23,681 bases of DNA from contig JAFDHB010000111.1 of NCBI GenBank assembly GCA_019308985.1, positions 1-23,681 of the forward strand. The letters are read 5' to 3'. This DNA is from Deltaproteobacteria bacterium. Lineage in GTDB: Bacteria > Desulfobacterota > DSM-4660 > Desulfatiglandales > HGW-15. The notes beneath the pieces were generated by a model. It made no database searches, was not told where the DNA came from, and saw only the letters and a list, made by a program, of their open reading frames with translations. Below, piece by piece: positions 1 through 9,017 of this stretch; within the stretch, counting starts at the first letter, position 1; every line of letters begins with the position of its first letter. Position numbers and translations under genes: made by a program.

Positions 1-1443
1 ACCATACCTGCCGGGGATACAAGTGGTACTATCTCTGTGCCGATCACGGATGATGCCCTGATCGAGCTGGCAGAGACCTTCTATGTGAACCTGAGCAATG
101 CCAGTGCCAACGCCACAATTGGCGACAACCAGGGCGTGGGCACCATCAACGTTCAGGAGCAGGCGGTCATCACCATAGACAATGTCACGGTGGATGAGAA
201 TACGGGTACCGCGGACTTCACGGTGACGCTGAGCGGCGCTGCTGAGGATCCCGTGACAGTGCAGTATGCTACTTCGGATGGTACGGCTACCGTGGCAGGA
301 GGAGACTACACCTCCAAGAGCGGGACCTTGACCATAGGAGCCGGAAGCACTACGGGTACGATCTCTGTGCCGATCGCAGACGACTCCCTGGTAGAGCTTA
401 CTGAGAGATTCTTCCTGGACCTGAGCAACCCGAGTGCCAATGCCGCCTTTGGTGACAACCGGGGCCAGTGCACCATAAATATCGATGAGCAGGCCACGAT
501 TACCATAAACGATGTGACCGTGGATGAGAATGCGGGTACGGCGGACTTCACGGTGACCCTCAGCGTCGCTGCGGAGGATGACGTGACCGTGGACTATGCC
601 ACTTCGGATGGGACGGCCACGGCCGGGAGTGACTACAGTGCCACGAGCGGGACATTGACGATAAATGCCGGGGATACAAGTGGTACGATCTCGGTGCCGA
701 TCACGGATGATGCCATGATCGAGCTGGCGGAGACCTTCTATGTGAACTTGAGCTCGCCCAGTGCCAACGCCGCCTTTGGTGATAACCAGGGCGTGGGTAC
801 CATTAATGTGCAGGAGCAGGCGGTCATCACCATAGACAATGTATCGGCGGATGAGGGAGGAATTGCCACCTTCACAGTCTCCCTGAGCGGTGCTGCGGAA
901 GATGCGGTAACGGTGCAGTATTCCACTTCGGGAGGTAGTGCTACGGAGGGTAGTGATTACAGTGCCACGAACGGGACCCTGACCATACCTGCCGGGAGCG
1001 ATAGTGGCACGATCTCGGTGCCCATTGCGGATGATGCCCTGATCGAGCTTGCCGAGACCTTCTATGTGAACCTGAGCTCACCCAGCGCCAATGCGACCAT
1101 AGGAGATAACCAGGGCGTTGGCACGATCAACGTGCAGGAGAAGGCGGTCATCACCATAGACAATGTATCGGCGGATGAAGGAGGAAGCGCCACCTTTACG
1201 GTGACGCTGAGCGGTGCTGCGGAAGATGCGGTAACGGTGCAGTATTCCACTTCGGGAGGTAGTGCTACGGAGGGTAGTGATTACACTGCCACGAGCAGCA
1301 CCCTGACCATACCTGCCGGGGATACAAGTGGTACTATCTCTGTGCCGATCACGGATGATGCCCTGATCGAGCTGGCAGAGACCTTCTATGTGAACCTGAG
1401 CAATGCCAGTGCCAACGCCAGCTGGCAGAGACCTTCTATGTGA
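1..1443 (+). CDS. PilY1-like giant adhesin, Calx-beta repeat part (5' partial, frame-broken at its 3' end)
   Basis: This is the upstream part of the same gene as the next entry. The frame is open from base 1, so the true start and any signal peptide lie outside the window; the GTG at 37 is only an internal Val codon. The product is an array of Calx-beta domains of about 107-108 residues, each with the pattern ITI-x-DVT/S-x-DE, FTV-x-LS-x-AAE, VTVQYAT/STS, GSDY-x-AT-x-GTLTI-x-AG, TISVPI-x-DD and AETFYVNLS. Calx-beta repeats bind Ca2+ and are common in secreted or surface adhesins. The frame ends at the TGA at 1441-1443 within the fourth complete repeat because of a 50-bp repeat junction. Removing 50 bp at 1371-1420 joins this frame exactly to the downstream one. 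It is therefore probably not a separate gene. The alternative is a true phase-variable or pseudogenised locus. Confidence 0.85.
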   Translation, partial: TIPAGDTSGTISVPITDDALIELAETFYVNLSNASANATIGDNQGVGTINVQEQAVITIDNVTVDENTGTADFTVTLSGAAEDPVTVQYATSDGTATVAGGDYTSKSGTLTIGAGSTTGTISVPIADDSLVELTERFFLDLSNPSANAAFGDNRGQCTINIDEQATITINDVTVDENAGTADFTVTLSVAAEDDVTVDYATSDGTATAGSDYSATSGTLTINAGDTSGTISVPITDDAMIELAETFYVNLSSPSANAAFGDNQGVGTINVQEQAVITIDNVSADEGGIATFTVSLSGAAEDAVTVQYSTSGGSATEGSDYSATNGTLTIPAGSDSGTISVPIADDALIELAETFYVNLSSPSANATIGDNQGVGTINVQEKAVITIDNVSADEGGSATFTVTLSGAAEDAVTVQYSTSGGSATEGSDYTATSSTLTIPAGDTSGTISVPITDDALIELAETFYVNLSNASANASWQRPSM

Positions 1444-1470
1444 ACCTGAGCAATGCCAGTGCCAACGCCG
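1371..1470 (+). repeat. 50-bp direct repeat that breaks the Calx-beta reading frame
   Basis: The 50 bases at 1371-1420 recur at 1421-1470 with only the last base different (A against G). Since 50 is not a multiple of three, the frame shifts from that of the first entry to that of the second. The A at 1420 matches the repeat type at 1-115, which continues ACAATTGG. The G at 1470 belongs to the other type, continuing CCTTTGG. The junction therefore joins two different repeat units. Confidence 0.9.
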
Positions 1471-4400
1471 CCTTTGGTGATAACCAGGGCCAGGGTACCA
1501 TAAATATCGATGACAAAGCGACCATCACCATAGGTGACATTACGGTCAACGAAGGTATTGGAAATGCCAGCTTTACGGTCTCCCTGAACAAGGCGGCAGA
1601 GGGTGACGTGACAGTGGACTATGCCACTGCGGCGGGGACGGCTGCCGCGGGCAGTGATTACACCTCCACGAGCGGCACTCTGACCATAAACGCGGGCGGT
1701 ACCACGGGTACGATCTCGGTACCGATCACTGATGATACCCTCGTAGAGGTAGCGGAAGACCTCTTTGTTCTTCTCAGCAACCCCAACGCGATCAGCGTCA
1801 TAGGGGACAACATGGGAAGGTGCGAGATCAGCGCGGACGATAAGACCACCATGACGATCAATGATGTCACGGGCAGTGAGGCCACGGGCACTTCCCAGTT
1901 CACGGTATCCCTGGACAAGGCGGCGGAGTATGACATCACGGTCCAGTATGCCACTGCGGACGGGACGGCTTCTGCCGGGACCGACTATACCGCCACGAGC
2001 GGGATCCTCTCGTTTGCTGCTGGAACTACTACGGCCACCATAAACGTTGCAATAATAAACGATGCGGAGGTAGATCCGGCGGAGACCTTCAAGGTGAATC
2101 TCAGCAGCCAAGATCCGGCGGAGATCATAACCATGGGAGACGGCGAGGGGGTATGCACCATTACCGACAACAACTATTCCCTGACACTGGTTAAAGTCGG
2201 TTCAGGAATCGGGACGGTGGTAGCCGGTGACGGCAGCCTGTCGTCCCTGCCTGGAGGCACGGTCAACGATTCTGACTTCCCCAAGAGCTATGTATATGAG
2301 ACAGGGGACGTGGTGGACCTGAGCGTAACGCCTTCCAGCACGCCGGATCCGGGGACCGTGTTCAAGGGGTGGAGCGGGGATATCTCTGACACGGCCACCA
2401 GCACCACTGTGACCATGGATTCCAACAAGACAGTGAACGTCAACCTGGTACAGCGTTACAGGCTGACCCCCATTGCCGGGGCCCACGGGAGCATTTCGCC
2501 GGCAACCGACGTGATCGTGGAACATGGCCAGAACTATACGTTCACCATGACTTCGGATATTCCCCTTTACAACACGGTGGCGGATGTACTGGTGGATGGG
2601 CTATCCGTTGCGGGTGCGACATCACCCCCGAGCCCTGCCTACCATACCACTGATTACACCTTCACCAACGTGACGGCAAACCACACCATTTCAGCCATCT
2701 TCGGAGATCACGGCGAAGACTGCGCCAGCGCTACTCCGGTGGGTGTGCCCCCCTACGTGAGCGAGACGGCAGGTGAAATCAGTCCGGCCGGAGAATATGA
2801 CTATTTCAAGGTGGTTACAACAGATACAGGTACCTTGAAGGCCTACACGGCAGGGAGCCTGGACACCTATGGATACCTGTTGGACACCAATTGCAATTTG
2901 AACAGTCCCGTGGCGGTGAACGATGACAGGAGCCAGGAGAACAATAACTTCTACATCGAGGCGAGGGACCTTCCCGCGGGCACCTACTACGTTGCGGTCA
3001 AGCACTGGGAGAGCGATCCGGACAATCCCGTTGGGCTGGGCACCTATACGCTCCTGGTGGAGTTCAACAGCGACGACCACGGCAGTGACCCGAGTTCCGC
3101 GACGTTTGTGGGGTGTAACAACAGCGTTTCAGGAAACCTTGAAATTGCCGGGAACGAGGACTATTTCAAGATCGACCTCAGCGGGACAGGAACAGTCAAG
3201 GTTTATACCACCGGAACTACGGATACGGTCGGAGTGTTGATGAACTCTTCCGAGTCTGTCATCACCCAGGACAATGACAGCGGTTCGGACAGTAATTTCT
3301 ACATCGAAAGAAACCTGAGCGCCGGGACTTATTATGTGGTGGTGAAACACAATGATCCCCTAAACGGCACGGGGACCTATACCCTGAACGTAGAGTGCGA
3401 CCTCACCCACACCATTACGGCGTCGGCCGGCCCCGGGGGCAGCATATCACCGGAGGGTGACGTGGTGGTACCGGAGGGCCACAGCCAGAGCTTCACCATT
3501 ACCCCTGATCCGGGAAACACCATATACGATGTGGAGGTGGACGGTTCCTCAGTGGGCCCGGTATCCACTTACGAGTTCACCTCTGTTGATGCGAACCATA
3601 CCATAGTGGCCATATTCGAGCTGCCTCCCGACCTCTGCGTGGATATTTCAGATACGCCCCTGGACGCAAGGTTCCAGGCGGCCCCGGCCAACATCATGTT
3701 CGTGCTGGACGATTCCGGGAGCATGGACTGGACGTTTATGACACCGGAAGACGACGGGCTCTTCCGAGCCGGTGCGGCTTACAGGTATGTCTTCGACGAT
3801 CCTGGCGACAACCTTTACCATGGTGAACTCCCACGGGGGACCCCGAGGATGATGTGGAAGGGTCAGTGGTCAGGGTATAACAGGATCTATTACAATCCCG
3901 GTGTCACCTACACCCCGTGGCCCACCCTGAGCGATGCGGATCCTGATGATCCCAGGTCTCATCCCATGCGATCCAGCCCGACCTTCAACCTGAGCGGGTC
4001 CTACGACACCATAGATACGGGAGCGAGCACCCCGACCGTAATAGTGGACAACCAGGATCCGTCGCCCAGCTTTGTGAAGACACCTGAGACTTCCTCTGTG
4101 ATAATAGATGAGAGGGACCCCGAGTTCTCCAGGACGGCGAGCAACGGAGGAGAGTGGAGGAGCGCAACCAGCAGCGAGGCCTATAACAACCAGTACTATT
4201 ACACCAGATATGTCGGGGATTACACGGCCACCTGGACGCCCAACCTCCAGGCTGGAGAATACAAGATCTATGCAAGATGGAGGGCTCTGAGTAACCGGTC
4301 GACGGCTGTCCCATACACTATCAACCATGCCGGAGGATCGGACACGGTGACCGTGAACCAGCGCATAAACGGAGGCAAGTGGGTCCTCCTTGGCACCTAT

Positions 4401-7400
4401 ACCTTCAACGAAGGCTCCGGGAGCGTGAATATCACATATCACGTGAGCGATTCAGACAATGACAGGTTCTGCGCGGATGCAGTCATGTTCGAACCGACCG
4501 GGGATGCGTGGGATTGGGCCACGAGCAGCGAGGCCTATAACGGTCATTATTGGTGGACCCCGGCGGACGGAACCTATACCGCGACCTGGACCCCGGACCT
4601 GCCCTCGGCAGGGACATGGGAGGTCCAGGCGAGGTGGCATGCCTCGAATGAAAGGTCCACGTCCGTCACTTACACCATCAACCATGCATCCGGATCGACC
4701 GGGGTCACAGTGAACCAACGGCTAAACGGAGGTGAGTGGGTCAGCCTGGGGTTCTTTGACTTCAACGCTGGGACCGGCGGCAATGTGGTGCTGTCCCATA
4801 CCCGCAGCGGGATGACGGATACGGCCTGCGCCGATGCAGTAAGGTTCGTACCGGCAATACCTGAGACCATAGATATCAAGAATGCCCATTACTACACCTG
4901 GCATGATGCCGACTCAGACGGGACCATTGACGCCGGCGAAGCATGGCTGGTGGTCATTGACGGCGGAACCATAAAGTACTACCAGTTTACGGATGCAGAC
5001 GGAGACGATGTGATTGACGTGGGCGAGCTGCTGCCCGTGGTCGATCTGAACAATGTCCCTGACGGGGTCAAGACGGGTCGGACCTATGCCGAAGAGCGGC
5101 AGAATTTCGCCAACTGGTACTCCTTTTTCAGGAGAAGGTGGTTGACGGCCGTAGGGGCGGTAGCCAGGGTCATCACACAGATGCAGGGCGTGAAGATCGG
5201 TTTTTACAGCATCAATGGAAATCTGGTACAGCCGGTTCTGAGTGTGAAGGTAGGAGGTGACGATGACACCTCGGTCCTCCTGAGCACCCTTTACAATTAT
5301 GTGCTTCGCGCCCAGAACACTCCTTTGAGACGAGGGTTGCGCGCCGTCGGGCGGTACTTTGACAAGGACGATGGCATGACAGGCGGAATCGGGGCATCTC
5401 CTTACGCGAGCGCCGCTGAAGGAGGAGAGTGCCAGCAGGCCTTTGCCATCCTTATGACAGATGGTTACTGGAACGGAGGGAGCCCCGGTATAGGGAATGC
5501 AGACGGGGACAACAACACGGACTATGACGGCGGCATCTACGGAGATAACTGGCTAAATACCCTGGCCGACGTTGCCATGTACTACTATGAAAGGGATCTT
5601 GCCTCAGACCTGGACGACATGGTTCCACCGACCCCTGAGGACAGCGCGACACATCAGCACATGGCTATCTACTCGGTCTCATTCGGAATAAGAGGGACCC
5701 TTGATCCTGATGATTACGACCTGGTTAACGGTCCCTATCCGACGTGGCCGGGACCGGTCAATGGTGACCCAGAAAAGATAGACGACCTGTGGCATGCCGC
5801 CGTAAATGGGAGGGGTGCCTATTACAACGCCAACAATCCAGAAGAGCTCGCCACTGCGTTATTGGCCATTATGCAGAACGTGATAGGCAGGATTGCTTCA
5901 TCTTCATCAGTTTCAGTTAATGGTGATGAACTCTACCAGACCCTGGGCTCTGATATCAAGATGTTCCAGGCAAGCTACAGCAGTGATGGATGGGTTGGTG
6001 ATATCAAGTCCTATAACGTGGACCCGGATACCGGGAAGGTGATAAGCTCCACCTATAACTGGTCCGCGGCAGAACAACTGGAGACCCAGAACTGGGACAG
6101 CGGGAGGATCATCGCCACCTTTGACGGTGTCTCCGGCCGACCGTTCAGGTTCGATAACCTGTCCAGGGAGTTAAAGGATGTGCTTGATTCCGACTGGACG
6201 ACAGACGACACCAACGCGAGGAACATCTTAAACTACATACGGGGTGACGACTCAAATGAGCAGGACAACGGCGGATCATTCAGGAGTCGCTCACAGGTCC
6301 TGGGAGATATCGTCCACTCGGCGCCTACTTACAGGAACGGGTATATCTATGCGGGCGCCAACGACGGGATGCTTCATGCGTTCGACGCCAGCACAGGAAA
6401 CGAGGTCTTTGCCTATGTGCCCAAGCTGGTCTTTGAAAACCTGAGCGAACTGACAAATCCCGCGTATTCCCACAAGTTCTACGTTGACCTGACTCCTGCG
6501 ATCTCGGATATCTATGTCTCCGCTGAATCTGATGGAGTTGACAACGACGGGGACACCATCATAGACGAGGCGGGAGAAACCAAGGTAAAGACCATCCTGG
6601 TCGGGGGCCTGGGCAAGGGCGGCAAAGGTTACTACGCCCTGGATATAACCGATCCTTCTTCGATCGTCTCAGAAGGTACTTGGGCAAATAAGGTCATGTG
6701 GGAGTATCCGAGGGCCCACAGGGTATCTATTGTAGACGTTAGCGGTGAAGAGCCTATAGTGATCACTACGGCGACGGCCCACGGTTTCAGGACAGGAGAC
6801 CGAGTGATCATAGAGGGCGTGCTCGGTGAGACCGATGCAAACGGTACATGGACGATTACGAAACTCAGCGACACGACCTTCAGCCTGAACGGTTCCGAAG
6901 GCGACGATGACTATACTTCTGGCGGAACGGCACGGGTGTGGAACACCGAGTGGGATTCCCTGGGATATTCCTTCAGCAAGCCGGCAATCGTCAATTCCAA
7001 TGCGGGCTGGATCGTCATATTCGGCAACGGCTACAACAACTCCAGCGGCGTGGCAAAGCTGTTCATCCTGGATGCCGACACGGGAGAGACCCTGAGGATC
7101 ATCAGCACGGAGGCCGGCTCCTGTAACGGCCTCTCGTCGCCTACCCCGGTGGACATAAACACCGACAACAAGGTCGATTATGTGTACGCGGGTGACCTGA
7201 GGGGGAACATGTGGAAGTTCGACCTGACGGATTCCAGTCCCAGCAACTGGGATGTGGCTTACAAGACCGCCCCCTACACTTACGTAGGAGGGAAAAAGGT
7301 GGGTACCACCCCTGCTCCTCTCTTCCAGGCAAGGGATGAGTCGAATGTCGCACAGCCCATAACAAGCAAGCCGGATGTCATGGTACACTGCGAGAAACAG

Positions 7401-8246
7401 GGGCAAATGGTAATCTTCGGAACAGGGAAATATCTCGGGGATTACGACATGGGAACCACCCAGACCAACACCATTTATGGTATATGGGATTACGGAGACG
7501 ATGATGATGACGGCGAATACCTGGGCTCATTCAACAGAAGCCCTGTCTCACCGGATACGACCCTTTCCAACCAGCCCGAATCAGTGGTGCTGCTTCAGCA
7601 GACCCTGGAGGTCTGTGACCCCGCCATCGCAACGTGCGACGGTGACTTCTGGGTCGTAAACGATCAGAGCTTCAGGGTCATCAGCAATAGTATCGAGGGC
7701 CTGTCTGACCCATGGGAGACAACTTCCCTGCTGGCCGATGAAGTGACCTGTGGAGACGGGCTGGGTAATACGGATTGCGATTCCAATGGCTATGGCTCCA
7801 ACCCCGATCCGCTCTACTTGGCAGGGTGGTACTTTGATCTGCCTGGGAGCGGGGAAAGGGTAGTTACAGATACCCTGATCAGGCAGGGAAAGGCGATTCT
7901 TGTCACGTTCACACCTGAAGATACCCCATGCGGTTCGGGAGGGGACTCAGTGGTCATGGAGATGAACGCATGCTCCGGAGGGAGGTTGAATGAAGCGCAG
8001 TTTGACATCAATGAAGACGGCATCATAGATGAGAATGATCTTGTCAACATAGGGACGGACAGCGATCCCATATGGGTCGCGCCCACGGGCGTAAAGAGCC
8101 CAGGGAGACTCCAGCCCCCCGCTATCCTGAGGATGCCGAATGAAGAGACCGAGATGAAGTATTTCAGTTCTTCCAGGGGCACCATCGTGATGGTGGAAGA
8201 GTCTGCTGTCACACTCGGTATGAGCTACTGGATGGAATATGAATAA
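1440..8246 (+). CDS. pilY1: PilY1-like type IV pilus tip adhesin with Calx-beta, PPC, golvesin-like and beta-propeller domains
   Basis: Order by residue of this frame: Calx-beta repeats (1-245); InlB-B-like beta repeats (about 246-425); two PPC-like domains with YFK, AGTYYVAVKH and TYTL motifs (about 426-654); another InlB-like repeat (to about 727); a VWA domain with MIDAS DDSGS at 757-761 and LMTDGYW further on; two golvesin-like domains (about 886-1139); two EF-hand-like loops (DADSDGTIDAGE at 1156-1167, DADGDDVIDVGE at 1185-1196); then the PilY1 C-terminal propeller. The propeller shows AGANDGMLHAFDA, GGLGKGGKGYYALD, a Ca2+ loop DINTDNKVD at 1905-1913 followed by YAGDLRGNMWKFDL, and a last loop DINEDGIIDEND from 2189. 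PilY1 sits at the pilus tip and acts in adhesion and Ca2+-dependent extension/retraction. The GTG at 1440 is not a credible start: it falls inside a Calx-beta repeat and has no signal peptide. The real protein is the fusion with the preceding frame, more than twice the length of Pseudomonas PilY1. Confidence 0.92.
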   Translation: MNLSNASANAAFGDNQGQGTINIDDKATITIGDITVNEGIGNASFTVSLNKAAEGDVTVDYATAAGTAAAGSDYTSTSGTLTINAGGTTGTISVPITDDTLVEVAEDLFVLLSNPNAISVIGDNMGRCEISADDKTTMTINDVTGSEATGTSQFTVSLDKAAEYDITVQYATADGTASAGTDYTATSGILSFAAGTTTATINVAIINDAEVDPAETFKVNLSSQDPAEIITMGDGEGVCTITDNNYSLTLVKVGSGIGTVVAGDGSLSSLPGGTVNDSDFPKSYVYETGDVVDLSVTPSSTPDPGTVFKGWSGDISDTATSTTVTMDSNKTVNVNLVQRYRLTPIAGAHGSISPATDVIVEHGQNYTFTMTSDIPLYNTVADVLVDGLSVAGATSPPSPAYHTTDYTFTNVTANHTISAIFGDHGEDCASATPVGVPPYVSETAGEISPAGEYDYFKVVTTDTGTLKAYTAGSLDTYGYLLDTNCNLNSPVAVNDDRSQENNNFYIEARDLPAGTYYVAVKHWESDPDNPVGLGTYTLLVEFNSDDHGSDPSSATFVGCNNSVSGNLEIAGNEDYFKIDLSGTGTVKVYTTGTTDTVGVLMNSSESVITQDNDSGSDSNFYIERNLSAGTYYVVVKHNDPLNGTGTYTLNVECDLTHTITASAGPGGSISPEGDVVVPEGHSQSFTITPDPGNTIYDVEVDGSSVGPVSTYEFTSVDANHTIVAIFELPPDLCVDISDTPLDARFQAAPANIMFVLDDSGSMDWTFMTPEDDGLFRAGAAYRYVFDDPGDNLYHGELPRGTPRMMWKGQWSGYNRIYYNPGVTYTPWPTLSDADPDDPRSHPMRSSPTFNLSGSYDTIDTGASTPTVIVDNQDPSPSFVKTPETSSVIIDERDPEFSRTASNGGEWRSATSSEAYNNQYYYTRYVGDYTATWTPNLQAGEYKIYARWRALSNRSTAVPYTINHAGGSDTVTVNQRINGGKWVLLGTYTFNEGSGSVNITYHVSDSDNDRFCADAVMFEPTGDAWDWATSSEAYNGHYWWTPADGTYTATWTPDLPSAGTWEVQARWHASNERSTSVTYTINHASGSTGVTVNQRLNGGEWVSLGFFDFNAGTGGNVVLSHTRSGMTDTACADAVRFVPAIPETIDIKNAHYYTWHDADSDGTIDAGEAWLVVIDGGTIKYYQFTDADGDDVIDVGELLPVVDLNNVPDGVKTGRTYAEERQNFANWYSFFRRRWLTAVGAVARVITQMQGVKIGFYSINGNLVQPVLSVKVGGDDDTSVLLSTLYNYVLRAQNTPLRRGLRAVGRYFDKDDGMTGGIGASPYASAAEGGECQQAFAILMTDGYWNGGSPGIGNADGDNNTDYDGGIYGDNWLNTLADVAMYYYERDLASDLDDMVPPTPEDSATHQHMAIYSVSFGIRGTLDPDDYDLVNGPYPTWPGPVNGDPEKIDDLWHAAVNGRGAYYNANNPEELATALLAIMQNVIGRIASSSSVSVNGDELYQTLGSDIKMFQASYSSDGWVGDIKSYNVDPDTGKVISSTYNWSAAEQLETQNWDSGRIIATFDGVSGRPFRFDNLSRELKDVLDSDWTTDDTNARNILNYIRGDDSNEQDNGGSFRSRSQVLGDIVHSAPTYRNGYIYAGANDGMLHAFDASTGNEVFAYVPKLVFENLSELTNPAYSHKFYVDLTPAISDIYVSAESDGVDNDGDTIIDEAGETKVKTILVGGLGKGGKGYYALDITDPSSIVSEGTWANKVMWEYPRAHRVSIVDVSGEEPIVITTATAHGFRTGDRVIIEGVLGETDANGTWTITKLSDTTFSLNGSEGDDDYTSGGTARVWNTEWDSLGYSFSKPAIVNSNAGWIVIFGNGYNNSSGVAKLFILDADTGETLRIISTEAGSCNGLSSPTPVDINTDNKVDYVYAGDLRGNMWKFDLTDSSPSNWDVAYKTAPYTYVGGKKVGTTPAPLFQARDESNVAQPITSKPDVMVHCEKQGQMVIFGTGKYLGDYDMGTTQTNTIYGIWDYGDDDDDGEYLGSFNRSPVSPDTTLSNQPESVVLLQQTLEVCDPAIATCDGDFWVVNDQSFRVISNSIEGLSDPWETTSLLADEVTCGDGLGNTDCDSNGYGSNPDPLYLAGWYFDLPGSGERVVTDTLIRQGKAILVTFTPEDTPCGSGGDSVVMEMNACSGGRLNEAQFDINEDGIIDENDLVNIGTDSDPIWVAPTGVKSPGRLQPPAILRMPNEETEMKYFSSSRGTIVMVEESAVTLGMSYWMEYE

Positions 8247-8302
8247 GAGCACGCACACGGAGAGGACCGGGTTTGTGAAGAGGCATTCCATGTATGCGCC
8301 TT

Positions 8303-8339
8303 GGAAACGGCCGGGACCGGCCGAAGGTCGGCTAGTTCC
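8303..8339 (+). promoter_or_regulatory. Hairpin in the leader between pilY1 and the small exported protein gene
   Basis: GGAAAC at 8303-8308 can pair with GTTCC at 8335-8339, enclosing GCC/GGC and GACC/GGTC stems around a GGCCGAA loop. No T-run follows, so it does not look like an intrinsic terminator. A translation-control or mRNA-processing role is a guess. It does not match the c-di-GMP-I riboswitch consensus as far as can be judged by eye. Confidence 0.35.
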
Positions 8340-8398
8340 ATAACCTGGAGCGAGACCAAAGGTGAGTGTTGGAGATGAAAAGGGAGGGATTAAGGCAA

Positions 8399-8764
8399 AT
8401 GGTTGATCAGAGAAAGGAAATTTTCAAGAACTCGATTCTTGTGCTTGTCATTCTGGGGCTATGCTCCATGATTACAGGCGTGATCCTGCCGACGATACCC
8501 GGCCATGCCCAGCAAAGGGTGAAACCGGAGGTCGTGTTGCCGGACCACTATCCCGATGGTTTTGACGGCTATGGTAGAATCGAAAGGTTGGGCGAGGGAG
8601 AAATCGTCATTGACGAGGAATTATGGAAGCTCGCCCCAGATGTGGAGTATTACATGCCAGGAAGTCCGAATCCTTCCGCGATCCCCTTGGACGAAGGGGA
8701 CCTGGTCGGGTACCTCATCAATGAGGAGGAGAAAATCATGTCCCTGTGGTTGATAAAAAAATAG
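8399..8764 (+). CDS. Small exported protein of unknown function, downstream of pilY1
   Basis: A 121-residue product with a clear signal peptide: n-region MVDQRKEIFKNS, a hydrophobic stretch of about 20 residues, then PGHAQQ with a likely cut after GHA. The mature part (about 85 residues) is acidic, with DGYGRIERLGEGEIVIDEEL and a C-terminal segment in which GDLVGYLINEEEKI precedes SLWLIKK; this suggests a small beta-rich domain. I do not recognise a named family. ATG 8399 is chosen because GGGAGG lies about 11 bases upstream and it gives a normal signal peptide; in-frame GTG 8366 and ATG 8375 are possible but would lengthen the n-region. It follows pilY1 by about 150 bp and is closed by a terminator, so it may be the last gene of the pilus transcript and act in the envelope with PilY1 (inference). 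Confidence 0.75.
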   Translation: MVDQRKEIFKNSILVLVILGLCSMITGVILPTIPGHAQQRVKPEVVLPDHYPDGFDGYGRIERLGEGEIVIDEELWKLAPDVEYYMPGSPNPSAIPLDEGDLVGYLINEEEKIMSLWLIKK

Positions 8765-8798
8765 GAATCTACTTGGGAACCGGTATTGAGCCCCAGAG

Positions 8799-8833
8799 TT
8801 GCCTCCTCCCCCGGGGAGGGGGCAATTGCTTTT
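8799..8833 (+). terminator. Intrinsic terminator after the small exported protein gene
   Basis: TTGCCTCCTCCCC at 8799-8811 is complementary (one G-T pair) to GGGGAGGGGGCAA at 8813-8825, a very stable stem, followed by TTGCTTTT. It lies 35 bases after the stop codon at 8764. Confidence 0.75.
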
Positions 8834-8944
8834 GGTCCCATCCTAGGTCTTTCCATGACCGTATCGCCCATATATCAAGTGACACCTAGCCCTCCCAGGA
8901 GAGCTGGCCGGCAAATGAAACGGGACGGGAAATAAAGAATTTCA

Positions 8945-8974
8945 TTGCCATTGGGGAATGGATCAGGCTACAAT
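8945..8974 (+). promoter_or_regulatory. Sigma70-like promoter upstream of the PilB-type ATPase
   Basis: TTGCCA (8945-8950), an 18-bp spacer and TACAAT (8969-8974), each one base off consensus, stand 44 bases before the ATG at 9018 and after a terminator, where a new promoter is expected. The rest of 8834-8944 shows nothing I can name. Confidence 0.5.
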
Positions 8975-9017
8975 TTATTTTTGCAGAAAGCCACAGTAGG
9001 CACCAAGAAAGAACCAA

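Larger units (their letters stand above)
1..2166 (+). repeat. Tandem Calx-beta coding repeats, about 321-324 bp per unit
   Basis: About six full units and one partial unit follow one another. Units in the middle (roughly 820-1420) are nearly identical at nucleotide level with a 324-bp period, while the last two (about 1510-2166) have diverged. Bases 1-115 are identical to 1306-1420. High nucleotide identity between units points to recent duplication or gene conversion, and makes this stretch prone both to recombination and to assembly collapse. Confidence 0.9.

Noticed and set aside
1386..2111. 241-residue minus-strand reading frame in the Calx-beta region
   Set aside because: It is antisense to clear Calx-beta coding sequence, has no family resemblance, and arises from the periodic composition.
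1..2166. CRISPR-like or satellite array
   Set aside because: The repeats are 321-324 bp, coding, and translate to Calx-beta domains; there are no short repeats with unique spacers.
6669..7406. 245-residue minus-strand reading frame under PilY1
   Set aside because: The plus strand encodes the well-conserved PilY1 propeller; the antisense product shows no recognisable domain.
8247..8398. c-di-GMP-I (GEMM) riboswitch before the small exported protein gene
   Set aside because: A hairpin and the phrase ACCAAAGGTG are suggestive, but the conserved GEMM core segments are missing.
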